Assembly: GCA_003506435.1 (NCBI GenBank)
Contig: DOAQ01000020.1
Coordinates: 69,755 to 133,754 of the forward strand
DNA length: 64,000 nt
Origin: Prolixibacteraceae bacterium
Lineage (GTDB): Bacteria; Bacteroidota; Bacteroidia; Bacteroidales; Prolixibacteraceae
Direction of reading: 5' to 3'
Below the pieces are notes generated by a model. It was not told where the DNA came from and did no database searches. It was given only the letters and a program-made list of their open reading frames with translations. Position numbers and translations under genes: made by a program. Shown piece by piece: positions 53,862 through 60,534 of this stretch. Every line of letters begins with the position of its first letter. The stretch's first letter is position 1.

Positions 53862-53934
53862 AGTCGCTTTTGTTTATATTTTAGGGATTGAAGTTACTCG
53901 TTCGCTGACAAACAATTATAAAATGACGGATAAA

Positions 53935-53953
53935 AACGGTTGATTTAACCGTT
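53935..53953. promoter_or_regulatory. Perfect palindrome AACGGTT-gattt-AACCGTT, candidate operator
   Basis: Seven-base arms with a 5-base spacer lie 74 bases before the GH2 start (minus strand) and 64 bases before the -7 element of the divergent regulator gene. Centre-to-centre spacing of 12 bases is reasonable for a dimeric winged-helix protein. Confidence 0.5.
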
Positions 53954-54016
53954 AAAATCGAAATTATGATGAGTTGCAAAAAACTGTTGTTCAGGTTGAA
54001 CCCTGGTTTTTTTCGA

Positions 54017-54024
54017 TATATTTG
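54017..54024 (+). promoter_or_regulatory. Promoter -7 element (TATATTTG) deciding the regulator start
   Basis: A perfect TAnnTTTG match that lies inside the longer open frame (ATG 53966) and 19 bases before ATG 54044. Transcription from here can only yield the shorter protein. Confidence 0.5.
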
Positions 54025-54043
54025 CGTGAATTTAGAAATACCA

Positions 54044-55192
54044 ATGCCCGAGAGAGACGAAATACACCAGCAACTCCGAAAAATTACCGAAAGCGAAATT
54101 TTTTCTCGTTCAGGAATCAACGTGAACCTTTTACTGTTGCTGGTAAAAGCCACGCTCGATAAAGAAAAACTGAAAGAAGCAGCCATCGGGACCGAACTAT
54201 TCGGTAAATCGTACGACCCGGTAAAAAACGACACCAAAGTTCGGGTGTATGTACACAATCTCAGAAAGAAACTGGCGGCATATTACGAAACAGAAGGCAA
54301 AAAAGATCCAATCATTTTTGAGATAGAAAAAGGACAGTATTGGATAACCTTTGCAGAAAGGGTACGGGTTAAAAACCATCGAAAAAGAAATCGGCGCGGA
54401 ATTTGGATTGGCATAACAGTACTGCTTATTACCGGACTTTTGGCGTTTTTGCAAACAATGCAAACAACGAATTTTTTCTGGAAACCGTATTCAAACTCGA
54501 AATTTCCGACCACTGTTTTAATTGGCGACCACTTTACCATTGATGGTTCGATTATGACCGGCGGAAATGGTGTTTTTCGCGATTTTAACATCAATTCGCC
54601 ATCCGACTTTTCGGATTATATTTTTGCCCATCCCGAAAAAGCGGGTACAATGTCTCCCAACCAGTATCCGTATATTACCAAAATGGGGCCCTACTGCACA
54701 AAAACCATCACCAATTTTATGGTTTCAGAAGAAATTGATTTTAACCTGATGCTGAATTCGGAATGGGACAAATCGATGATCGGACATGAAAACCTGGTAT
54801 ACATTGGACAATTTAAAACAATGGGCTTTCTGAAGAATGTGTTTTTCGGAAAAAACCCTAATTTCAACATTTCCGGTTCCCGGATTCAGTATACAAATAC
54901 AAAAACCGGAAAACGTACAGAATACATTTCACAACCCGGCGATGAAATTATTGATTATACCATTGTCTCACAAATCACCGGTCCTGAGGGAAATACGATC
55001 AGCTTTTTTCTTTCCGACAACGATATTGGAGTAATCAGGTTGGTCGATTATTTTACGAATCATGATTCATTGCAATTTTTTTCTGAAAAATACCCAGTGG
55101 GGAATTCCGGGTTCACTGCTCTTTTCAGTGTCAGCGGCTGGGAACGGACAGGCTTTAAACAGAAGTTGATACTGATTGAACCGAAAAAATGA
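54044..55192 (+). CDS. Membrane-anchored winged-helix (CadC/OmpR-type) regulator
   Basis: ATG 54044 (MPERDEIHQQLRKI) gives 382 residues; the frame extends to ATG 53966, but a promoter element lies between. Residues about 15-105 match the winged-helix DNA-binding domain common in Acidobacteriota-type CadC-like proteins (LKEAAIGTELFG, DTKVRVYVHNLRKKLAAYY, IIFEIEKGQYW). A basic stretch (KNHRKRNRRG) and one transmembrane helix at about 119-139 follow. The remaining 240 residues are periplasmic and match nothing I recognise. It should sense a periplasmic signal and act on DNA directly, without phosphorelay. The divergent GH2 gene and the intervening palindrome suggest it controls that gene and itself. 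Confidence 0.75.
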   Translation: MPERDEIHQQLRKITESEIFSRSGINVNLLLLLVKATLDKEKLKEAAIGTELFGKSYDPVKNDTKVRVYVHNLRKKLAAYYETEGKKDPIIFEIEKGQYWITFAERVRVKNHRKRNRRGIWIGITVLLITGLLAFLQTMQTTNFFWKPYSNSKFPTTVLIGDHFTIDGSIMTGGNGVFRDFNINSPSDFSDYIFAHPEKAGTMSPNQYPYITKMGPYCTKTITNFMVSEEIDFNLMLNSEWDKSMIGHENLVYIGQFKTMGFLKNVFFGKNPNFNISGSRIQYTNTKTGKRTEYISQPGDEIIDYTIVSQITGPEGNTISFFLSDNDIGVIRLVDYFTNHDSLQFFSEKYPVGNSGFTALFSVSGWERTGFKQKLILIEPKK

Positions 55193-55405
55193 TCTCCCGG
55201 AAAAGCCTTTGCCTGAAAAAGTGACCAGAAAAAACAGGCGAAACTCTTCTGAATAGCTGTTGTCACACCTCTATCCGGCTGTATAACAGCGATCTTACAA
55301 AATATCATTTTTTTAAGGAGATACCCGCGGAACCTCTTCGTCATGATGGATATTTTTCGTTAATTTATGCCCTCAAAAACCGTTTTCGCTAAAGAAGTAT
55401 TTATT

Positions 55406-56419
55406 ATGGAAAATCTTGACTGGAAAAAACTTGGATTCGGATACATGGATACCGACTATAACGTAAGATGTTATTTTCGTAAAGGGACGTGGGGCGAGTT
55501 GGAAGTATCTTCTGAGACACATATTTCGGTTCACATGGCGGCCACTGGTCTTCATTATGGACAAGAAGCTTTTGAAGGACTCAAAGCTTTTAAAGGAAAA
55601 GATGGAAAAATTCGTATTTTCCGTCTCGATGAGAATGCAAAAAGATTGCAATCTTCATGTCGTGGTACATTGATGGCTGAATTGCCGGTCGAAAAATTTG
55701 CTGAAGCAGTAATTAAAGCCGTTAAACTGAACGAACGTTTTGTGCCGCCTTATGAGTCTGGCGCTTCGTTATATATTCGTCCTTTGCTTTTTGGCTCCGG
55801 CCCGCAGATAGGCGTTCGCCCTGCTGATGAATATCTTTTCGTGGTTATGGTAATGCCTGTTGGTCCCTATTTTAAAGGCGGATTCAGTGCAAATTCTTAT
55901 GTCATTACACGTAAGTATGACCGTGCAGCACCTCAGGGAACCGGTACTTTCAAGATTGGTGGAAACTATGCTGCCAGCCTTTGTGCAAACAAAGAGGCTC
56001 ACGACATGGGATATACATCTGAATTTTATCTCGACGCCAAAGAGAAAAAATATATCGACGAATGTGGCGCTGCCAATTTCTTTGGAATAAAAAACAATAC
56101 CTACATTACGCCTAAATCATCGTCGGTACTGCCGTCCATCACCAACAAGAGTTTGCAACAATTGGCTCTTGATATGGGAATGAAAGTAGAAGCAAGGCAA
56201 ATACCTGTTGAGGAATTAACAACATTTGAAGAAGCTGGCGCTTGCGGTACTGCGGCTGTAATTTCTCCAATAAAGAGCATTGTTGATATTGAAAATGATA
56301 AAACCTATTTTATCAGTGAAGAACCAGGCAAAGTTTGCAAACAGCTTTACGAAAAACTGCGCGCCATCCAATATGGCGATGAACCTGACAAATTCGGTTG
56401 GGTAAAAATTATTGAATAG
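55406..56419 (+). CDS. ilvE: Branched-chain amino-acid aminotransferase
   Basis: A class IV PLP aminotransferase of 337 residues from ATG 55406 (MENLDWKKLGFGY); an in-frame ATG at 55367 adds 13 residues without homology. Motifs are HYGQEAFEGLKAF, IRPLLFGSGPQIGV, the PLP-lysine region GTFKIGGNYAASL, and YIDECGAANFFG. It interconverts branched-chain amino and keto acids. Its transcript ends at the terminator at 56442-56477. A near-consensus TATTTTTC precedes it. Confidence 0.94.
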   Translation: MENLDWKKLGFGYMDTDYNVRCYFRKGTWGELEVSSETHISVHMAATGLHYGQEAFEGLKAFKGKDGKIRIFRLDENAKRLQSSCRGTLMAELPVEKFAEAVIKAVKLNERFVPPYESGASLYIRPLLFGSGPQIGVRPADEYLFVVMVMPVGPYFKGGFSANSYVITRKYDRAAPQGTGTFKIGGNYAASLCANKEAHDMGYTSEFYLDAKEKKYIDECGAANFFGIKNNTYITPKSSSVLPSITNKSLQQLALDMGMKVEARQIPVEELTTFEEAGACGTAAVISPIKSIVDIENDKTYFISEEPGKVCKQLYEKLRAIQYGDEPDKFGWVKIIE

Positions 56420-56441
56420 AAATTTATTTTTCAGAATATAT

Positions 56442-56477
56442 TCCCCGTTTGGTTTGCCGGACGGGGATTTTTATTTT
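56442..56477 (+). terminator. Intrinsic terminator after ilvE
   Basis: TCCCCGT (56442-56448) pairs with ACGGGGA (56461-56467), followed by TTTTTATTTT. Confidence 0.75.
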
Positions 56478-56532
56478 CGGGAAGTGCCATAATCTCAGAT
56501 TGGTACAGGTATCGTATTTTGTTGTTTCACCG

Positions 56533-56540
56533 TACCTTTG
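56533..56540 (+). promoter_or_regulatory. Promoter -7 element (TACCTTTG) for the hypothetical gene at 56564
   Basis: A perfect TAnnTTTG match 23 bases before the start codon. Confidence 0.45.
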
Positions 56541-56563
56541 CATAAACCAAAATCTAAAAATCA

Positions 56564-57088
56564 ATGCACACAGAACCAATCAACAATCCCGAAAACACCC
56601 CGCAGGCACCCAAGCCTCCCACTATTATCGACGGAATGATGCAACCGGGCTTCCCGACAGCCAAAGTTTTTACCTGCTTCTTTTTGTCCGATTGCCTGGT
56701 TTTCGTGAAAACCGGAAGTTTCTCAACCAATATGGCAGGTACCATGCGGGCATCGCTGGGCGGTTATACCGGCGATGCGATGATCATGGGAGCCATTGGG
56801 GGAATTGCCGATTACCACAATCAGCAAAAGCGTATGAAAAACGCGGTTCATGTGGCGGGATGGAACCCCGAACAAATGGTTGCCGTACATAAACGGAATT
56901 TTATGCTCCCGTACAGCGCCATCAACACAATTGAACTGAAAGGGCCGAATTTCGCCGGTGAAGTCAGGGTGATTGTCGAAGCCGGGGAAACCCATAAATT
57001 CAGACTGAACAGGCAATCGAAAGCATCGTTTGCATATTGCGAAAAAATATTTAGTGAATTTCTGCCAGGGAAGGTGGTACACAAATAA
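56564..57088 (+). CDS. Hypothetical cytosolic protein, 174 residues
   Basis: I do not recognise the family. The N-terminus is Pro-rich (NNPENTPQAPKPPT), followed by a compact domain with KVFTCFFLSDCLVFVKTGSF, a Gly-rich helix (GDAMIMGAIGGIADYHNQQKR) and a C-terminal part (YSAINTIELKGPNFAGEVRVIVEAGETHKF in pieces) that reads like a PH-type beta-barrel. There is no signal peptide. It has its own promoter element and is convergent with rnpA, ending 20 bases from it. Confidence 0.75.
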   Translation: MHTEPINNPENTPQAPKPPTIIDGMMQPGFPTAKVFTCFFLSDCLVFVKTGSFSTNMAGTMRASLGGYTGDAMIMGAIGGIADYHNQQKRMKNAVHVAGWNPEQMVAVHKRNFMLPYSAINTIELKGPNFAGEVRVIVEAGETHKFRLNRQSKASFAYCEKIFSEFLPGKVVHK

Positions 57089-57108
57089 AATACTTGTCTT
57101 TTGCCGGG

Positions 57109-57489
57109 CTATACGTTTTTCAGAATCTTGCGCATTGCGCCTTTCATGCCCTTTTCTATTTCCTGATAATCCAAGATTTCTTTGCCAACAAAAATAAACA
57201 TGATGGCAAATTGGATGTTTTCAGTTTTCAGTTTTTCGTAAAAATCGTTTTTATTTAAACGGAAGGCTTCGCGCATTCGGCGTTTGATGAGGTTGCGGTG
57301 AACTGCTTTTTTGAAATTCCGTTTCGAGACTGAAAATGACGATTGTGCCGGAAACGGGCAATCAATCGGAGTTTTCAGCAGAACAACTTTCAACGGATAC
57401 GAAAGAAACGATTTCCCTTCCGTGAAGAGCTTTTCAATGATAATCCGGCTACAAAGCCGTTCTTCCTTTTCAAAAGTATATCGTTCCAT
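57109..57489 (-). CDS. rnpA: Ribonuclease P protein component
   Basis: From ATG 57489 the protein is 126 residues (MERYTFEKEERLCSR), the normal RnpA size; an upstream in-frame ATG at 57594 would add 35 unrelated residues and run into the hemD end. The RNR motif KRNFKKAVHRNLIKRRMREA is intact. It binds the RNase P RNA for 5' tRNA maturation. It follows hemD by 67 bases on the same strand, a gene order (DUF4271, hemD, rnpA) seen in many Bacteroidota instead of the rpmH-rnpA pair. Confidence 0.93.
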   Translation of the reverse strand: MERYTFEKEERLCSRIIIEKLFTEGKSFLSYPLKVVLLKTPIDCPFPAQSSFSVSKRNFKKAVHRNLIKRRMREAFRLNKNDFYEKLKTENIQFAIMFIFVGKEILDYQEIEKGMKGAMRKILKNV

Positions 57490-57556
57490 TATGCGGCTAA
57501 AATACAACAAAAAAGGGGAAAACAGCGTCCCCCCTTTCATTGAATATGATTGTGTT

Positions 57557-58306
57557 TTACAATCCTTTGTTGTACTTTTTGATGAATTGTTCAAGTGCCA
57601 TAGTCATCGATGGGGCAACCTCGGTCGGCGCCTCAATGTCAAGTCTCAAACCGGCTTCCTTCACCGCTTGTGCTGTGGTTGGCCCAAACGAAGCAATTTT
57701 AATTTCTTTTTGCTCAAAGTCGGGGAAGTTTTGCAACAACGATTTAATTCCCGACGGGCTGAAGAAAACCAGTACATCGTAATTCACATCTTTCAGATCA
57801 GAAAGATCACTGCTTACAGTCTTGTAAAAAATAGCTTTTGTGTACTTGTAATTAAATTTGTCCAGTAATTGCGGTATTTCCATATTGTGGATATGAGAAA
57901 GAGGCACCAGAAAATTTTCATCTTTGTGCTTTTTCATCACTTCCATCAGGTCCTCGAAAGTACCGTCTCCGTAAAATATTTTTCGTTTTCTGTAAACAAT
58001 ATATTTCTGCAAATAAAAAGCAGTGGCTTCCGAAATGCAAAAATATTTCATAGTGTCAGGCACGGTAATCCGCATATCCTGACAGATTCTGAAGAAATGA
58101 TCAATCGCCGTACGGCTGGTGAAAATCACTGCAGAATGATCTAAAACTTGAATGCGTGTTTGCCTAAATTCCTTAGCTGATACTCCTTCCACTTGGATAA
58201 ATGGGCGGAAATCAACCTGAACGTTTGTTCTACTCGCCAAATCAAAATAAGGAGATTTAGCTGAGTCCGGCTTTGGTTGTGAAACCAGAATTCTCTTGAT
58301 TTTCAA
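57557..58306 (-). CDS. hemD: Uroporphyrinogen-III synthase
   Basis: A 249-residue two-domain HemD that cyclises hydroxymethylbilane to uroporphyrinogen III in heme and corrinoid synthesis. The family is poorly conserved, but SAVIFTSRTAIDHFF, YFCISEATAFYLQKY, VLVFFSPSGIKSLLQNFP and IASFGPTTAQAVKEAGL are all in the expected places. It lies 31 bases after the DUF4271 gene and is followed by rnpA. Confidence 0.9.
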   Translation of the reverse strand: MKIKRILVSQPKPDSAKSPYFDLASRTNVQVDFRPFIQVEGVSAKEFRQTRIQVLDHSAVIFTSRTAIDHFFRICQDMRITVPDTMKYFCISEATAFYLQKYIVYRKRKIFYGDGTFEDLMEVMKKHKDENFLVPLSHIHNMEIPQLLDKFNYKYTKAIFYKTVSSDLSDLKDVNYDVLVFFSPSGIKSLLQNFPDFEQKEIKIASFGPTTAQAVKEAGLRLDIEAPTEVAPSMTMALEQFIKKYNKGL

Positions 58307-58337
58307 GACTCAATGATTTTAGTTACTTTTCTACCTT

Positions 58338-59279
58338 CTACCCCGATGCAATCTTAACAATCACGAGGAACGGTAAAAATTCAAGGGTACAAAGGTACAA
58401 AATCAAATAAGAAATTGAAAAATGTTTCCTCAATAATATTTTTGAGCCTCTAAGAAGCGATAATCCCCAAAAGACAGCAACCATAAATGCCCCTGTGATT
58501 AACAGCGCCTCCGTGTTGTAAATCGGAGCAAACGCAATAACCAGAGTAAACGGGAACAGAATGATACCCAGTATTCGGTTATATACATTCAGGTTAAACA
58601 AATATTCAGATGTCTCCGGCAGACTTTCGGTAATCAGAGCAATGAGCATGTATAAAGAACGTTTTAAAATGAAATAGCCGATTACTCCCCCCAGACAAAT
58701 CAGATAAGTAAGAACAGGCATGGAAGGATACAGGGAAACACCGAAAAAGGACATGATTTGGTAGGCAAAAAGCGATAAAACCATGTAGAATAATATGTCG
58801 AGACGAAAAGCGGCATGCAGCAGGTTGAATGTTCTTTCCCGGAAAAGGCGGGAAGCCGTCGGGAAATTGATGGTTGCATTGAACAGTTGCTTCAGGTATG
58901 CGCTGGAAATAATACGTACCGATGCAATGATGACCAGCGCCAGTATAATAATTCCAAAGGTCCAGTCGGTATTTTTCCGGAACATTGTTTTTTCCGGAAA
59001 GAAAATATCGGCCTTTACCGGAATTTCAGGAATGGCAACCGAAACACGTGATTCCGGAATGCGCAGGGTATCTGCCGGAGTTTGTGTTGCCGTGTTGGTT
59101 TGGTCGAACTGCACCTGCGATGGATTGACGGAATCGGTTTTATTTTTTGAATTGGCTGAACGAGGTTCACTGGTATTATTCGCTTTGTGGGTGATGGTCA
59201 GACTTTTATTCTGTTGCAACGGGGACGATAAATCTGGGCTTTTGCTAACCTGCTCTGATTTTTCCTGAATTTGTTGCAT
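58338..59279 (-). CDS. DUF4271 membrane protein
   Basis: From ATG 59279 (MQQIQEKSEQ) the protein has 313 residues; a TTG at 59291 is the only further start. A hydrophilic Ser/Thr/Asn-rich N-terminal segment of about 105 residues is followed by five or six transmembrane helices (FGIIILALVIIASVRII, FYMVLSLFAYQIMSFFG, LTYLICLGGVIGYFIL and later ones). DUF4271 is found only in Bacteroidota and regularly precedes hemD; its function is not known. A TATTTTTG -7 element lies at 59311-59318 on the same strand. Confidence 0.88.
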   Translation of the reverse strand: MQQIQEKSEQVSKSPDLSSPLQQNKSLTITHKANNTSEPRSANSKNKTDSVNPSQVQFDQTNTATQTPADTLRIPESRVSVAIPEIPVKADIFFPEKTMFRKNTDWTFGIIILALVIIASVRIISSAYLKQLFNATINFPTASRLFRERTFNLLHAAFRLDILFYMVLSLFAYQIMSFFGVSLYPSMPVLTYLICLGGVIGYFILKRSLYMLIALITESLPETSEYLFNLNVYNRILGIILFPFTLVIAFAPIYNTEALLITGAFMVAVFWGLSLLRGSKILLRKHFSISYLILYLCTLEFLPFLVIVKIASG

Positions 59280-59310
59280 TCCAACAGACAATTTATAAGT
59301 TTGTGGCTAA

Positions 59311-59318
59311 CAAAAATA
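59311..59318 (-). promoter_or_regulatory. Promoter -7 element (TATTTTTG) for the DUF4271-hemD-rnpA unit
   Basis: A perfect TAnnTTTG match on the minus strand, 31 bases before ATG 59279. Confidence 0.5.
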
Positions 59319-59367
59319 GTTAAATAATAAGCGAATCCTGAAAATGCCTCTGTTTTTTTGATCCGAC

Positions 59368-60327
59368 ATGGACAATCCGTCAACACATCAGATTTACCTG
59401 GCTCCGCTGCAAGGTTTTACCGACTTCATTTACCGGAGAACGCAAGCCGAAATATTCGGCCATATCGACAACTATTTTTGCCCCTACATTTCGGTTGGAA
59501 AACAGCAGCAAATCCGGAATTCGCAACTGAAAGATGTTCTGCCGGAAAATAATCAGGGAATACATGTTGTTCCGCAGGTGCTGTTTTCCGACGGGAACGA
59601 GTTTCGCGAACTCTGCAAACTGCTGGAAGGCTTCGGATACCGCGAAATCAACCTAAACCTGGGATGCCCGTACCCGATGGTTACCAATCGCGGACGGGGA
59701 TCAGCTTTGTTGCAAAAGCCGGAAACGATCGGGGAAATACTGGATATTGCTTTTAGTGAGTTTCAACTGAATTTTTCCGTCAAATTGCGGTCGGGTCTTG
59801 AGTCGGAGGACGAAATTTTTCCGGTGATCGAAACCATCAACCGGTTCCCGGTTTCCGAAGTAATTTACCATCCGCGCATTGCCCGGCAGATGTACAAAGG
59901 CGAAGTGAATATCACCCTGTTTCAGAAAATAAAAGAGATTTCAAAATCTCCGCTGGTTTTCAACGGTGACATTCTTTCGGAAAATGACATTCAGAAAGTG
60001 CAAGGCTTGGTTGCCGGACAAACCCAATGGATGATTGGCCGTGGCGTATTGAAAGACCCGTTTTTACCTCTTATCCTGAAAGGTGAGAATCCGGACCCCG
60101 GGAAAAGGAGGGAAATGCTTTTTGCTTTTCATGAAAAGATAATTGCCGCGTATGCCGTTAAACTGGAAGGCAGCAGCCATTTATTGCAGAAGATGCAGGC
60201 GTTTTGGGAGTATTTTTCCGAATCGTTCACCAACCCGCACAAAGTTTTTAAACTGATAAAAAAAGCGGGAACAATCGAAAAATATGAGATGGCTGTAAAA
60301 ACCATTTTTACCGGCTATTGCAGTTAA
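59368..60327 (+). CDS. tRNA-dihydrouridine synthase
   Basis: A 319-residue FMN-dependent Dus enzyme that reduces uridine in tRNA D-loops. APLQGFTDFIYRR is the flavin-binding start, NLNLGCPYPMV holds the catalytic Cys, KLRSGLES and FNGDILSENDIQ follow, and GRGVLKDP is the phosphate-binding loop. It is a bacterial Dus; the DusA/B/C class cannot be assigned by eye. Its stop overlaps the convergent small gene by 4 bases. Confidence 0.92.
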   Translation: MDNPSTHQIYLAPLQGFTDFIYRRTQAEIFGHIDNYFCPYISVGKQQQIRNSQLKDVLPENNQGIHVVPQVLFSDGNEFRELCKLLEGFGYREINLNLGCPYPMVTNRGRGSALLQKPETIGEILDIAFSEFQLNFSVKLRSGLESEDEIFPVIETINRFPVSEVIYHPRIARQMYKGEVNITLFQKIKEISKSPLVFNGDILSENDIQKVQGLVAGQTQWMIGRGVLKDPFLPLILKGENPDPGKRREMLFAFHEKIIAAYAVKLEGSSHLLQKMQAFWEYFSESFTNPHKVFKLIKKAGTIEKYEMAVKTIFTGYCS

Positions 60328-60491
60328 TTGAAGTGAGGGTTCGGGCAGTTTTCGTGTTCATAGATTTCCATCAATACAATTAATTGTTCCAGCTCGGCGG
60401 CTTCAGGCGAACCAGCGGCGCAACTGCATATTTCCAGAAAACGTCTCAATGCTTCCCTGTATTCATCTTCAGTGACTAATTTTTCCATCAT
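60324..60491 (-). CDS. Small protein (55 residues) resembling the N-terminus of HigA-type antitoxins
   Basis: The frame starts with two adjacent ATGs (60491, 60488) and has no internal stop. The product reads MEKLVTEDEYREALRRFLEI, then CAAGSPEAAELEQLIVLMEI, then YEHENCPNPHFN. The pattern EYxxALxR...GSPExxELExLxxLxExYExxxxP is that of the segment preceding the HTH in HigA-like antitoxins, but here the protein ends before any HTH. It follows polA on the same strand with a 43-base gap, and its stop overlaps dus by 4 bases. It may be a stand-alone small protein or a remnant of a longer gene. Confidence 0.65.
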   Translation of the reverse strand: MMEKLVTEDEYREALRRFLEICSCAAGSPEAAELEQLIVLMEIYEHENCPNPHFN

Positions 60492-60534
60492 TCGCAATAA
60501 TTTTCAAACAATCCCCCTTTGTCTTATTCCATCG

